The notes: generated by a model not told the origin, from the letters alone. 64,000 bases of DNA from Dipodascopsis uninucleata var. uninucleata (GCA_030568195.1 JAJLTO010000010.1:325001-389000); one strand, 5' to 3'. Shown: positions 1 through 12,800, numbered from the stretch's first letter. Program-made: numbers and translations.

Positions 1-1036
1 TGTAGCAATGTCACAGTATTCCCAAACAAAGTGTGTTGGTATTACGATTGAGACGAGACCAGACTACTGTTTAGATCAACATCTCAGTGACATGTTGCGA
101 TACGGTTGCACTCGGCTCGAGATTGGAGTTCAAAGTGTATATGAAGATGTAGCTCGAGACACAAACAGGGGTCACACAGTTAAAGCAGTTTGCGAAACGT
201 TCTGTCTTGCAAAAGACGCCGGCTTCAAAGTTATATCTCATATGATGCCTGATTTACCAAATGTAGGAATGGAAAGAGATTTGGATCAGTTTAGAGAGTA
301 TTTCGAAAATCCTGCCTTTAGAACCGACGGTTTAAAAATATATCCCACGCTAGTTATTCGCGGTACAGGCCTGTATGAACTATGGAAGGCTGGAAAGTAC
401 AAATCATATAATGCGAACGATTTGATCGATTTAGTTGCACGTATAATGGCTCTGGTACCACCATGGACTCGTATTTACCGAGTTCAGCGAGATATTCCTA
501 TGCCTCTTGTTACGGCTGGTGTAGAGAACGGTAACCTTCGAGAGCTTGCTTTAGCACGATTAAGGGACTTCGGAAGTACGTGCCGTGATGTACGTGCCCG
601 TGAGGTGGGAATTCAGGAAGTTCACCATAAAGTAAGACCAGATCAGGTAGAGTTAATTCGACGAGATTACACGGCCAATGGCGGCTGGGAGACCTTCTTG
701 AGTTACGAGGATCCAAAGCAGGATATTCTGGTCGGTTTACTACGTCTTCGACTGTGCTCTGAACGTACTACTTTTAGGAAAGAGTTAAACACTCAGCGAA
801 CCAGCTTGGTTCGTGAACTTCATGTTTATGGAAGTGTCGTTCCTCTTCATAGTCGTGATCCTCGACAATTTCAGCACCAAGGTTTTGGTACATTATTAAT
901 GGAGGAAGCCGAGCGTATTGCTCGTGAAGAACACCATAGTGAAAAGATTTCTGTTATTTCTGGTGTTGGCGTGCGAAATTATTATGCTAGGCTGGGATAT
1001 CATCTTGACGGACCTTATATGTCTAAAATGTTATGA
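1..1036 (+). CDS. ELP3: Elongator catalytic subunit Elp3 (3' part)
   Basis: Catalytic subunit of the Elongator complex, which modifies wobble uridines of tRNA (cm5U34) in the cytoplasm. The frame is open from base 2 through the window edge; residues VAMSQYS just before the first in-window Met align with the VAFSEQS-type stretch of other Elp3 proteins, so this is an interior part and the 5' end with the radical-SAM cysteines lies outside. Visible are the rest of the radical-SAM barrel ([44 protein letters not shown]) and the C-terminal acetyltransferase domain with the acetyl-CoA loop [16 protein letters not shown] near residue 300 of the visible part. The end, [12 protein letters not shown], is where Elp3 usually stops. 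No intron is seen. Near-identity to yeast Elp3 makes the call secure. Confidence 0.98.
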   Translation, partial: VAMSQYSQTKCVGITIETRPDYCLDQHLSDMLRYGCTRLEIGVQSVYEDVARDTNRGHTVKAVCETFCLAKDAGFKVISHMMPDLPNVGMERDLDQFREYFENPAFRTDGLKIYPTLVIRGTGLYELWKAGKYKSYNANDLIDLVARIMALVPPWTRIYRVQRDIPMPLVTAGVENGNLRELALARLRDFGSTCRDVRAREVGIQEVHHKVRPDQVELIRRDYTANGGWETFLSYEDPKQDILVGLLRLRLCSERTTFRKELNTQRTSLVRELHVYGSVVPLHSRDPRQFQHQGFGTLLMEEAERIAREEHHSEKISVISGVGVRNYYARLGYHLDGPYMSKML

Positions 1037-3147
1037 GTTAATAATCATCTCGAGTACAATTTTTTTGAATGCATTTCAAAAGCTTTCGTTTTATTATTTA
1101 CGTCCAACTTAATTCTATTCTTTTATTTATGACAACGTTTATATTTCGGAGCTGTTCACCTATCAGTGGTTAATGAGTGCATGTTGTCTCTAGTTTTAGC
1201 TCATAATAGATGAAAGTTTACTGAAACAGCAAAAGCAGTAAGTAATGACGAAATATAGATTCGATACTTCAAGATATACATATCTGGTCTGGAATATAAA
1301 TGGAGAAGATCAATTCAATTATTAAATTTCAGTCAATATACTAGTAGATCCTCAAAGTTAGCTAGATGAAAACTGTAGCACTGAAGGAATGCTTTCATTA
1401 TAAAAATAAAATGACGTAGCACTCAATGCTTACATGTAATATCAAGAGCTCCTGATGTTTATTGTCTGTTCGAAGGCTGCCATACTACAAATGAGTAATT
1501 AGCATTTAGAACAGGTACCCAGAAAGGCACAATAAAACAGTTTTATATCTTAAATCGAGCCCACTCTATTTGGACACAAAATGGCGTGTAAGATAGGAGG
1601 AGGCAAGAGACCGATGGAGATTAGCATTGTAATTTGTCATAGAATATTAACTGGAACCTGCTAGTATATATGATAGTAATCTATTATATAGATATATATC
1701 TATATATGCATACCTGTATATTTAAATATTCCAAGAGCTAGAGAACAAGCATAAAATTATTGATTTTTTTGCAGAAATACAAGAATGGCATGTTACTAAT
1801 AGAGCTTAATCAGCTCTCAATATCAGCTCCATTAAATACCACGGGCGATCAGCAAACAGGGCGCATCAACGTCATCCGCCTCACTAATAGAGAACTAGCA
1901 TGATACATTAAATTTCGGAAAAAAAATTTTGCTCAGTTGACTGACAGTGAATTGATCATGTTAAAACGATTTCTAGAGCATGACTTCCCAGTGAGTGAGC
2001 TAACACTAGCTACAAACTATACTATGATGGTGCTCACCGATCCTCCAAAGCACAGCAAGTTTCCATGATAACGTATGCGACTATCACGTAAATGAAACTT
2101 GGATCCTTACTTGGAGTCTCATTTAACAGTTTTTTACGAAAAAGAAATTGAAAAATGAACGACCAGGACAGTCGTCAGGTAAGCCAATGTTTCAAAATGT
2201 CGGTTATGAACAGAACTCAAAGAGAGAAAAGTGATTTACTGCGAATTGAAAATTATGGCCACGCAAGATACAGAGAACTAACATCATCATGCAATTAAGT
2301 ATAAAATAGATGATGTTCTGATAAACGGTAAGAGAAAAAAAAGTTATGCGTGGTCATGAAACATGAGACTCTTTAATTCATAGTTGAATTTAACTCTCAA
2401 CTATTGCGAACGACAGACGAATTTTGTACATCTGCTTATTCACAAGAGACTGTATGGAGCGTACACTGGAAAATGGCCCTGCTATTTTGGAATCACTCTT
2501 TTTTCCTGTAGACCAGAAGAGTAAAAAAGTTTCAATACAAACGTCACAATTTATTGAACTCGAAATCTGAACCTGCTATAATTTGAAATGTGAAGTAAAT
2601 TATTCTTGATATTTTCAGTAGACTTCTTGAAACCAATCTCCTTTTATTACGAATATGTCAGTGAAAATGTCAAATCAGCCATGTTGTGTTTGCCAGATTA
2701 TCGAATGTTGCTGTACAATTTTTCTCTTCTAGCAATCTAACTCTAAGGAGGGCACTACACAGATTTTCCAGGATGTGCCTTGTCATATCACTTAATTATT
2801 CGCCCTCAGTTCCTGCTATGACTTCAATATATGACATTTATATCACCATTACACAACTTTTTTTTATCGTAGTTACCAATGTTTTTGTCTTGGTGTACAG
2901 CAAGTATTTTTTATTTATACTTATATTGGTAGAAGTTGACTTTAAACCCTAATGTACTACATCATATAGCCAATCATATCAATCGCAATTTATACTGTAA
3001 CAGAACATTAAGAAAACGAACTTTTCTAATATTCATACGGTAGTAGCTGACACTCTGTAAGCCGAAATTTACCTTACAGTGATATTGCTTTTGTAACACG
3101 CAAAGGATTTCGGATTATTATTATTGAAGACTTCTCTATTAGAAAAA
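1037..3147. other. 2.1 kb gene-free stretch after ELP3
   Basis: AT-rich sequence between the ELP3 stop and the NDUFB2-like start. The only frames are short and unrelated to known proteins (the longest, 2686-2952 on +, is hydrophobic and AT-driven). It should hold the ELP3 3' UTR and the promoter of the next gene. I see no RNA gene or repeat. Confidence 0.5.
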
Positions 3148-3439
3148 ATGGCAGGTGGTCATGGGCCTAAGACATATTCTGGGCCAATCCCAGTACACGC
3201 TCCTCCAAGATTGTACCGATTCTCCAATATGATTTTGGGAGCTTCAATGTGGTTCTGGATCATGTATAGATTGAAAGAAGTAAGGATTTAATGAAATTCG
3301 TATGATTCTTAAAATTTTTACTGACAAGAGATTTATGAAACAGGATGGACCAGTTCTCTTCGGATTCAGACATCCTTGGGAAGGTCATCACGGTTCTGAC
3401 CATGGACATGACAATCACGGAAAGTCAGAGGACCATTAA
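3148..3439 (+). CDS. Complex I accessory subunit, NDUFB2 (AGGG)-like
   Basis: Small 75-residue protein in two exons, 3148-3279 and 3344-3439. The 64-nt intron has donor GTAAGG, branch TACTGAC and acceptor CAG. It starts MAGGHGPKTYSGPIPVH, has one membrane segment with the signature MWFWIMYRLKEDG, then FGFRHPWEGHH and a His/Asp-rich tail. The aromatic MWFWI patch followed by an acidic/His tail matches the NDUFB2 (AGGG) subunit of the membrane arm of NADH:ubiquinone oxidoreductase. The family is short and weakly conserved, so the call rests on length, topology and the MWFWI motif. Its presence implies that the organism has complex I, unlike Saccharomyces and Schizosaccharomyces. Too small and interrupted to show as a long open frame. 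Confidence 0.72.
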
Positions 3440-4186
3440 AGATGACTTGTAACGATAATCGAGTAATATATCGTTAAATAAAGTGTGTTTGTCTTGAAGG
3501 TAGCGGAAGAGTTGATTGAACAAGAAGTAGAAGGATGTAGTATTCGACAAGATGTACGCGGTTCTACTTCAGTAGTAATATTGCTTCTACTGGTCTCGAG
3601 TCATTTACAGCCATTTTAATTCAGAAATGAAACAGTTTGTTAGATAAACTATTTTATTTGGTTTTTTTTTATTTGAGCTTGAAATTTCATCTTTTTTCCT
3701 CAATTTACTATTCGGAAATGGTCACAAATAAGCACAATGGGAAAGACGGTATTGGATGACATCTGATTTTAAACTAACATTGCTTGTCTTTATTGTCGAC
3801 GTTTTTGAACTAGAGGGTAATCAGTCATATCTATTCCATCATTATTATTTACATCATGGTCGTTAATTTGCCTTAATAGTTTCTATGTAATCCGTTTTTG
3901 TTTGTTATAGTGGCTTATTCAGTTAAATGTACGCTACAGTTTTATATTCATTTGTAAATATATGTACGTACGTATTCGTCTAATATAGATTTCGTCTTTT
4001 ATAGGCTAAAATTGTTCAAATTCTTACAGTAATACTGCGAGATGTAGTTTAGAAATTTACTATACAAACTTACTCATGGACTATCTGTCGAAATATTTAA
4101 AGCTCTTGGAACAGCAGGAAACGACTGAGAATTTTCTGTTCTACTTCAAAGAAAAATAGTTTATTTTAGCAACATCTTGAGATTAC
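3440..4186. other. Convergent 3' region
   Basis: About 750 bases between two genes that converge (NDUFB2-like on +, YPK9 on -). AT-rich, no coding frame of note; expected to hold both 3' UTRs and poly(A) sites. Confidence 0.5.
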
Positions 4187-7100
4187 CTATGCAGTCATCG
4201 AAATATTATAGTCCTGTCGAAATTCTTCCATAAGCAGCTTAAACGACTTCCTAGCTTTTGTTCTGCCCCCACGGATCACTCGTCTTATTCCTGTTATACT
4301 AGTAGATACCAATGGAAAGATAACCTTTTCACCTATCCACGACGATACAAAATTAATACAAGCGAGCCCAAGTATTAATATCTTAAAAGTAGACGACATC
4401 TCCGTTAGTACTAATAGATTGAACAGCCATTTAGGGGGCGACATTAAGATGTATACCACCATGGCCGTTGTTATTGTAACTGTCAACACAAATGGGATAT
4501 TCCGAGTGAAAGGTTGACGATACGGCGGTCCAACACTCAAGACAATCGCAATAAATATGTATTGGAAGCAACTTGCGAGAAATAAGCTTGTATTGTCGGA
4601 GCTTTGTACGTGACTATCATCAGCCCCAGTTACAGGTGGTGTATACCAAGGCTCTCTCTTAACCAACTGCCAAACTATCAACTGAAACATAACATTCACG
4701 AATATTTGACCGAGAAGATTAATTAAAATCTTCTGTGAGACAAGATTCGCAGTCGGTCTCTTCGGGCATAAGATTGGATATGGTCCGGCCCACGCCATGA
4801 ATACAGCAATGGGTAAAATTAAAAACATATCAATCATCAGAAACTGAAAATCACCAAGATTAGTACCGCTGTTATATAAAATTCCTACTGTGGAAAATTG
4901 AATTGCCGAATATAAGGACATATACTTGAAACATGAGAAGCTTGTAACAAGAGATGCACGTCCTTCCCTGATAACGTCAGGGACACACGAGATCTCAAAG
5001 ACTCTACTTGTAAAAGGTGCCGCAACACTTGCTTCGGCTTCCGAGAGCGATATTCCAACATCAGCTGCTTTCAATGCACCACAGTCATTTGCCCCATCTC
5101 CACAGAATCCAACCGAATAATCAATCTCTTGAAGCTTTTCTACTAGTTCGTGTTTCTCATCTGGTGACATTCTTGCATAAATGCTTGCCTTCACTAGCAT
5201 TCTATTAACGATACTAGTAGATTCGCTGTTCATTATATAACGGAATACCTGTCCAGTAACGGCAAGAGTGTATTTCTCGAGAGTTTGTGCGCTATATTCT
5301 GTTTCGCCACCTAAAATTTGGTGCGTGGTTATTGGAAGAGGAAGCAAAGTAGAGGAATCAAGTATCAGACGATCATTGTCGACACACTGCCACCTAATGC
5401 CTGTATCTTCGTCAAAATGTGGAACAAACACAGGTGCATCTTCAGAGACTAGTCCACACTCTCTGCCAACGCTGATGGCCGTTAAAACATTATCCCCAGT
5501 ACACATTATTGTTCTTATTCTAGCATCTTCAAGTTCCCTTATGATTGATGTAGTCGACGGCTTTAGTTTATTTTCAAAGACGATAAATCCTAAAAAGCTC
5601 AATTCGCTCTCTACTTCCTCTCTCTTAAGCTTTTGTGCTTTGTACCACGACATCCCCTTAAGGGTCTTTGATGCTAGGCCAATAACTCTGTAGCCTTTAT
5701 GCGTGTAATACTGGAGAGTTTCTTCATAATCAGATGGGAATGATTCAGGGACACAAATCGTAGTCATAATCTCAGGTGCACCTTTGACATATACTATGAC
5801 GTCTGGATCACGAAGTCGACGTACTATGACACTCATTCTTCGAAGTTGTGATATAAACTCGAAAGATCTAATAACACCAAGGTCCGCAGCCTCGAGCTCA
5901 AGACCACGTGCATTTTCTGCATTACAAATAAGTTTAGCAAGCCTCTTAGGAGGTCGCATAATGGAAGGAGCGAATTTGTTGGATTCACCATTATTATTCA
6001 TACGCTCTTCATGAATGGTCTCATCACCAACTTGATTAGTTGGCATAAACACATGTCCATTTTCTTCAAACTCCCATTCTGTGAAACTAAACATTTTATA
6101 ATCCAATGGATCTCCAAGCAAGTCATCATCGACCAATCTAAGTGAGTGGCATGATGCCAAAGCCGAAAGAACTAAAATCCTAGTGTAAAATTCATCGTCA
6201 AAAGACGTCGAGTCTGTAGCTTCTGTGAGTATAGACGAGGAGGACTTCAACAAGTCACTAAACTGATTGCTTTTCTTGCTGACAACGTGTACACCTAATA
6301 CGTCCAGGCCATCTTCAGTCAAGGTACCCGTCTTATCAAAACAAATAACATCGAGCTTTCCGCCAACGTTGACGCGATTAGGACTAATACAAAAAATGTT
6401 TCTCTTTTTTAGTCGTGAAAGAGCTATATTCGTACCAATTGTCAACGTAGCAGGAAGAGCAGGTGGAACAACAATAGTAATCAGATCAAGTGCTCTAAAA
6501 ATTATCAAGCTCGTTGGAAGACCAAGCCTAATAAAAGTGATTGTATAGAAAACAAAACCTGCTGCAGCCATTAAAGACATAAATGCAATATATTTGAATG
6601 AATCCCGATAAAATTTGAAACCAGTTGGTTTGGGAAATAGCATGGACCGAACCAAAGCGCCTTTAGTTGTATTGAAACCAGTTCTAACCACCATTGCCAG
6701 TGCAACACCCTCGTCACTCGCCGAGCTACCATTAGGCATATTCAACCGATCATGTGAATGGATATTCGGATTACCTGTATAATGTGGTTTACGAACTCTG
6801 ACTATTTTAGTACCACAGAACAGAAAACATTTCGCGAGCTCCGAAGGAATCGAAGCAAAGTTGGAATCTGCCAGAAGCTCCAGAGTCTCCGACGTAGCAG
6901 AGTATTTTGACACTGGAATAGATTCACCCGTAAGCATACTTTCATTGACAATAGAATCTCCTGTGAGCTGAAGAGAGTCACAAGGAAAATATGACAGACT
7001 AGGATCCGAAATTTCATAGATATCTCCAGGCACAAGAGCTGTAGATGGTACGTTCACCCAAAATCCATCTCGCAACACTCTGACGTTACATTCAAATTTC

Positions 7101-8554
7101 GAAATTTCACGCAATCTCCGCATGTTGCTTTTTGTCTCCACCAAAGTATTGATAATACTGATAACAGATATCGCCAAAATACAACTAGCATAGTAATAGT
7201 ACTCATCTAGCGACCAAAGAACCATCGAAAATAATTGGAATATATAGAAGGGATGTAAGACTTCTTCTATTAACAATTTTGGAATACTTTTGTCCTCAAT
7301 CTCTATACTATTTTCTCCAAATACAGTCATTCGCTCTTCAATTGTTGATGTATCTAGACCATTACATACAGCACGAGCATCTGTCCATGAAGGATCCCGC
7401 CAGTCACTATTCAACTCAAATTTACCTTCAAGAGGATTCATGATAAGTCGCATATACCTGTAATCAAAATATTGTAACAGAGGTATAATAGGGTCGTATT
7501 CTAATGCAATTATAGAGCCATTCGCTCCAATTCTCTGCCGCTTGTTCGAAGAAAATACACTAGACATGGGAAAATTGAATTGCAACTTCGTGACGTCGTG
7601 AATCGACAACTCCCCCCACTGATTCTCAAGTACAATCCAGTCGCATTTTGACAGAGCATTACGATAGCCCATAAAAAATATGCGTACTTTTGGTATCCAT
7701 CGAGAAATGAGATATGTAATACCACAAGTACATATGCACATGATTATAAAGATTGTGAGTCGTAGTTTGCTAGTAGAATAACCCGCCAGAGCCAAAATCA
7801 AATCCTCTTCCGATAAATATACAGTCTGTTGCAAATATTCTGGAATCGGAGGTAATTCAGAAGACATCATCCCATCATATGATATTCTGTTTTCTAGCAG
7901 CGGCCTATCAGTGGAATCTTTCCTGTCAAAACCTTTCGCATGTTCTACCACAATATCTGCATTACTGTCAGCCACGGTGACTTGCTGCAAGTTTCTATGA
8001 ATACTGGTGCTCGATCTAACTGTTCGTAAACTATGAACTTCATCATCATAAATAGAATTTTCGTTATTTGTGTATATATGATCTGCAGCATCGCGATCAT
8101 CGTAATATCCATGTACCGCAAGATCTATTTCATGCTCTCTCTCTACTTGCTCAGGATCAAAAAACCTAAAACTGCGAGTGGTAGACACAGATCTCGATCT
8201 TGATCTCGAATTTTGCCGATGAGCAAATGCTGATATGGAAGTAGGTACACTATCTGAAATTGGACCATCGAACACTCTGTCTTGTGCCATCTCCCCATAT
8301 ATACTAGATTGTGTCGCTACCGAATCTCGCCGTCTATGTCGTCCTCGTGGTATTCCAACAGAAGTATTAGAATTATTTGAAGATATAGAAGTTGGTCTAT
8401 ATAGTGGGTGAGTATGCTCATTCTCTGGATTCCTATCATCAATGTTGCCCTCGTCAAATCGTGAGTGAGCCCCATCGTCGTGATAACTTCCATAAACGTT
8501 GCCACCACTACCTACATTTTCCATGTCACCATTAACCGAATGCCATGAACTCAT
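4187..8554 (-). CDS. YPK9: P5B-type cation/polyamine-transporting ATPase (Ypk9/ATP13A2 family)
   Basis: Single exon, 1455 residues. P-type ATPase of the P5 class, vacuolar/lysosomal in its family, where members export polyamines or protect against heavy metals. Order of parts: disordered Ser/Arg/Asp-rich cytosolic N terminus (about 1-240), paired membrane segments near 260-300, actuator domain with LTGES (Glu 544), the membrane motif PPALPATLTIGTN just before the catalytic domain, phosphorylation site DKTGTLT (Asp 740), nucleotide-binding domain, hinge GFCGDGANDCGALKAADVG (GDGAND Asp near 1153), and six C-terminal membrane segments. PPALP rather than PPELP separates P5B from the ER-resident P5A group (Spf1). 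Length is typical. The upstream intergenic region holds a perfect TCACGTGA site at 9199. Confidence 0.96.
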   Translation of the reverse strand: MSSWHSVNGDMENVGSGGNVYGSYHDDGAHSRFDEGNIDDRNPENEHTHPLYRPTSISSNNSNTSVGIPRGRHRRRDSVATQSSIYGEMAQDRVFDGPISDSVPTSISAFAHRQNSRSRSRSVSTTRSFRFFDPEQVEREHEIDLAVHGYYDDRDAADHIYTNNENSIYDDEVHSLRTVRSSTSIHRNLQQVTVADSNADIVVEHAKGFDRKDSTDRPLLENRISYDGMMSSELPPIPEYLQQTVYLSEEDLILALAGYSTSKLRLTIFIIMCICTCGITYLISRWIPKVRIFFMGYRNALSKCDWIVLENQWGELSIHDVTKLQFNFPMSSVFSSNKRQRIGANGSIIALEYDPIIPLLQYFDYRYMRLIMNPLEGKFELNSDWRDPSWTDARAVCNGLDTSTIEERMTVFGENSIEIEDKSIPKLLIEEVLHPFYIFQLFSMVLWSLDEYYYYASCILAISVISIINTLVETKSNMRRLREISKFECNVRVLRDGFWVNVPSTALVPGDIYEISDPSLSYFPCDSLQLTGDSIVNESMLTGESIPVSKYSATSETLELLADSNFASIPSELAKCFLFCGTKIVRVRKPHYTGNPNIHSHDRLNMPNGSSASDEGVALAMVVRTGFNTTKGALVRSMLFPKPTGFKFYRDSFKYIAFMSLMAAAGFVFYTITFIRLGLPTSLIIFRALDLITIVVPPALPATLTIGTNIALSRLKKRNIFCISPNRVNVGGKLDVICFDKTGTLTEDGLDVLGVHVVSKKSNQFSDLLKSSSSILTEATDSTSFDDEFYTRILVLSALASCHSLRLVDDDLLGDPLDYKMFSFTEWEFEENGHVFMPTNQVGDETIHEERMNNNGESNKFAPSIMRPPKRLAKLICNAENARGLELEAADLGVIRSFEFISQLRRMSVIVRRLRDPDVIVYVKGAPEIMTTICVPESFPSDYEETLQYYTHKGYRVIGLASKTLKGMSWYKAQKLKREEVESELSFLGFIVFENKLKPSTTSIIRELEDARIRTIMCTGDNVLTAISVGRECGLVSEDAPVFVPHFDEDTGIRWQCVDNDRLILDSSTLLPLPITTHQILGGETEYSAQTLEKYTLAVTGQVFRYIMNSESTSIVNRMLVKASIYARMSPDEKHELVEKLQEIDYSVGFCGDGANDCGALKAADVGISLSEAEASVAAPFTSRVFEISCVPDVIREGRASLVTSFSCFKYMSLYSAIQFSTVGILYNSGTNLGDFQFLMIDMFLILPIAVFMAWAGPYPILCPKRPTANLVSQKILINLLGQIFVNVMFQLIVWQLVKREPWYTPPVTGADDSHVQSSDNTSLFLASCFQYIFIAIVLSVGPPYRQPFTRNIPFVLTVTITTAMVVYILMSPPKWLFNLLVLTEMSSTFKILILGLACINFVSSWIGEKVIFPLVSTSITGIRRVIRGGRTKARKSFKLLMEEFRQDYNISMTA

Positions 8555-9859
8555 GTTGATATAACTTAATCGAATTCAATTCTCTAGATAAAACTCCGTT
8601 GCCACGAATTTTATTTGATCAGTCGTGATTTTCCCCAAAAAAAAGAATTTCTGCTATTTCTAATGCTTTGAATTATTCTAAGCCTAACAAGCTCGCTTTT
8701 CTAATCTATGAATTTGCTACTTAGGAATGTTGATGTCAATTTTGGTGGCTCGCAATAAAATCTTATGTAGCGTAGAGACAGACGATCTCTTCGTCATCCA
8801 ATTCAAGAACCACACTTATAATTCGTTCTCTGCTAGATATCAATCAGACAATATTTAGCTTAACGTCAGTTATTATATTTCTACATATTAAAAAAATACG
8901 TCTAGCACATCAATTTGAGCCGACTTACCTCCTAAAATACTCCAACTACTCTATGGCGACCATTTATATATGCACTAAGTACCAAGGGTAGATAACGACC
9001 TCATACGATTTCAGCTACCCTTTTGATAGTACTTTACTGGACCACAGACAATCTTCTATCGTTCGTCTGATACTTCCAATTCGACAGTTTCACCAATGAG
9101 AATAAACCTGCCAACTAGCTAATGCTTTAGTCGACTTGCCAATCAGGTTTGATTTGAAGGCATTCACTCTGAAGACTTTTTATCTCTCGTGAGCCAAATC
9201 ACGTGAATATAAGCTCAAGAGATAAGTGAAGTTAAGCGCTTTTTATCTGGTAGTATTGCTATGACTATTATAAATGGTATGGATATGGAAGAATCGTTTC
9301 TGGTATTACACAGCTCAGAATACTATAATGGATAAGCCGAATATTTTGTTAGTCGTTCATATTTATTATATTCAGATGTTCGTAAATTTATGACATTCGA
9401 TGCTGCCAAGAGACTCCCTTACTATAAATTTACATACATTAATCGATAGCACACTAGATAATACACATACACGAAAAAAAGAAACAAGATACGTCAGGCG
9501 AAAAGCGTTAAAAAAATAAGAACTGAACACAAACAAGAAAAGACTAAGGAATGTGCACGGTTCGCACACTAAAAGCTTAGCGATTTGCTGTTATAGATAT
9601 CCATAAGACACTGTCAGCGAAACAAACCGAGCCCAGTGATCTAAAAAAAAGTTTTGTAAGACCTTAAACAGTCCAAACCATAGAATAAGATAATATATGG
9701 CAAATAAAAACGAGATCATAATCATAGTGAAAATCTCTCTAAAATTTCTTCTAGTAAACGAAATATATAATATAAAGGCAAACAGACAAGTTACAGTAAC
9801 ACTAGAAATAGTGATTTGACATAATTTTAATCGAAATTGAGGATTAATACCTGTACCAT
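8555..9859. other. Intergenic region between YPK9 and SNF2
   Basis: About 1.3 kb holding the YPK9 promoter and the SNF2 3' UTR (both genes on -). I checked the minus strand here for a missing SNF2 bromodomain exon and saw none; the one frame (9372-9569) is Phe/Leu-rich and not bromodomain-like. A TCACGTGA palindrome lies at 9199-9206. Confidence 0.5.
9199..9206. promoter_or_regulatory. TCACGTGA E-box palindrome upstream of YPK9
   Basis: Perfect 8-base palindrome TCACGTGA, about 650 bases upstream of the YPK9 start codon. Cbf1/Pho4-type bHLH factors bind CACGTG cores in yeasts, with TCACGTGA the preferred Cbf1 form. Function here is inferred from sequence and position only. Confidence 0.35.
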
Positions 9860-12800
9860 TTAAGCCGTTTTGCGTTTCTTCCCCCTTCTTCTCTTAAGAT
9901 TTCTTTCTATTGCATCTTCCACCGAATCTTCTTCATTGTCGATGGCATCCAGCCACTGCTTCTCTGTGAGACCATCGTCGTATCGAGTAACTTTCCTCTT
10001 TCTAGCACCTCTTCCAGCCGCTTCTTCTGTCTCCCGCATCTCAACAATCATATCACGTTTGTAGAAGTCAGGCAACTCATTTTCTGAATACAGACGCTCC
10101 TTTGCTTTGTTTCTACCATAAGGAGAAGTCTGAGCACGCTCTTGATCAATTTTTTTGAATACTATCGCTTCATTATCATTTCGGGCGAGTAATTCATTTA
10201 ACTCGTCCTCATCAAGATCCTCGTCTTCTTCTCGCTTATGCTTCTTTGCCTCTTCAGCTTCAAGAAGCGATCGAAGAAATGCTTCTTGTTCTTCAGACGT
10301 GGACTTATTATCGAACTTACCAGCCTGAATGACTTTACCATCGATGTCCAGCTTAGCATGCGCACGTTCTAAAATCATCTCTTCCACAGAGTCTTCCGTG
10401 ATTAGTCGGAAAATTCTTACTTCTTTGGTCTGTCCAATTCTGTGAGCACGATCTTGAGCTTGTAAATCTTGGTGAGGATTCCAGTCTGTATCATAAATAA
10501 TAACGGTATCTGCTGTTTGTAGATTAAGACCTAGACCTCCTGCTCGGGTAGAAAGCAAGAAAGCAAAATATGGAGAATTTGGCGCATTGAATCGCTTAAG
10601 TAGGTCAGATCGATCTTCAGCTTTGGTACTACCATCAAGTCGCAAATATTCCATTCCTTTCAAACGAAGAAAATCTTCCATAATATCCATGATTTGAGTC
10701 ATCTGAAAGAACATGAGAACTCTATGACCGGTAGCCTGAAATTTCGGTAGCATTCTATCCAAAAGCTCAAACTTTCCCGCTGTACGCCAGATCTCATCAT
10801 TTGTGACACGACCCGGGTTTATGATATTTTCAATCTCTTCGAATACAAAGGGATGATTGCAAATCTTACGCAACTGCATAATTTGATTATTTAAACCCTT
10901 AATTCCAGATTTGGGACCACTGGACCCTGTCGTATTGGATCCGACAAATAAAACGTTATGTTTGAGCATCTGTTCATAAAGCTTGAACTGCAGAGCAGAC
11001 ATCTTACACTTAATTACTTTTTCCACCTTATCCGGCAAATCCTTCTCCACATCTTTTTTAAGACGACGTAGTAAGAAAGGACGTAAGACTTTATGCAAAC
11101 GACGAATAATAAGTAAGGTTTCCTCTTCCGACAACTCCATCTTATCCTGAGAACCAGTGTTAGCGAATGGAGTATTGAACCATTCATCAAACGATTTTAC
11201 CGAGTTGAAAATCTTCGGAAGAACAAAATTAAGTAATGCCCATAATTCAGGTAAATTATTCTGAAGTGGTGTACCTGTCAAAATTAATCTGTGCTTTGAA
11301 TGATAGTATTGTGTCAATGTAGTAGTGAGCTTAGACTGAGTGTTCTTCATACGGTGACCTTCGTCAATAATCATATGGATCCATTTAATTCTACTGAGAA
11401 TTGGTCGATCCTTAATAATATATTCGTAAGTTGTAAGCAAAACTTGGAAATCACCAGAGCGGATTGCCGCTTGTTGTGCCTTTCTAGCAAGTGGAGGACC
11501 TTTATAGACTACTTTCTTAACCGTAGGCGCCCATTTTTCAAATTCCAAGTTCCAATTGGTGAGCGTTGATAAAGGAACGATTACGAGGTACGGGCCCGGT
11601 TGCTGCTTTTCTTCAATCAAGTACGTAATCAAGGATATAGACTGAATTGTCTTACCAAGACCCATCTCATCTGCCAAAATACCATTGAGATTGTTGTTAT
11701 ATAAAGAAACCATCCATTGCAAACCCTTGATCTGATACTCTTTCAATTGACCACCTACCAAAATGGAAGGTTGCTTTGTGACAACTTCTTGGATACGGTG
11801 CGCCACTAAGTAGTAATCCAATTTTTCTCCCTCTTCTCCTTCTTCGTCTGGTCCAGGTGTTCTATTCTCTCCACTTGCAATTTTATTTTCCCTCTGCTGA
11901 TCCTTGACAGCTTCAGCTAAAGAATCTAAGAAAGTGTTTGTTTGTCTCAAAAGGTGAGTGATACGAGTATCCTTGGTCTGATTCAAAAGCTTCATATAAG
12001 CCTCTTCATCATTGGCCTTCAACGCCTGAAGACGCTGCTTCGCATTTCTCTCAGCACGTCTTTGCTCTTCTCTCTCCACATGCGCATGATAAGCTAGTAC
12101 AGCCTTTCCTAATTTGAACTGTTTATTTCTCTTAGCGATGCCATTATTAAGAACCTCCGTACCATGTGAACACACGCCGAAAAGGTAATCCAAGTTCCGC
12201 TGGCGTTCGCGTTTCTCACGTTCTGCACGTTGCTGGCGCTCCAGTTGTTCTGTAAGACGAGCCTCACGAAGACTCTGCTTCTTCAATCGTCGGAAATTAG
12301 ATCTACTAGCGGTCATTGCCAGAGTATTAAAGTGTGCAATAGATTTCAACACATGTCCTCGCATTTCACGCTGTTTTGAAAGTAATCGTAGCGCCTTAAG
12401 TTCAATAAGTGCCTTCACCTTAAACTTATCTTCAGGTCCAAAACCAGGATCATTATCAGTGACAGCAGCTTCAGCAGCAACTCTAGCCTTCGCAGCTTCA
12501 TTATTACGAGCGGCACCCTCACTAGTGATGCTCCCATCTGGAACAACTTTATCGACTTCTTCTATTTCTGTCTCTTCTTTTCCGTCAACAGCGTTGGATA
12601 TTAGTTGGTCTGTGCTACCTTTCAACAATTCAGTACCGAGATCCTTTGCATCGTAGCTCGATATATTTGAAGGCATATTTTCTAATTCAGTTATACGCGC
12701 AACAATACGACTCTTGATCGCAGATTCTCTAATCTCCTTAATAGCAATTATATCGTTACCAGTAGGCATAATTGATGGAATTAAAAGACGATTTTGACGA

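Noticed and set aside
2686-2952. 88-codon frame on + in the gene desert after ELP3
   Set aside because: Hydrophobic, AT-driven composition, no family pattern, no neighbouring exons.
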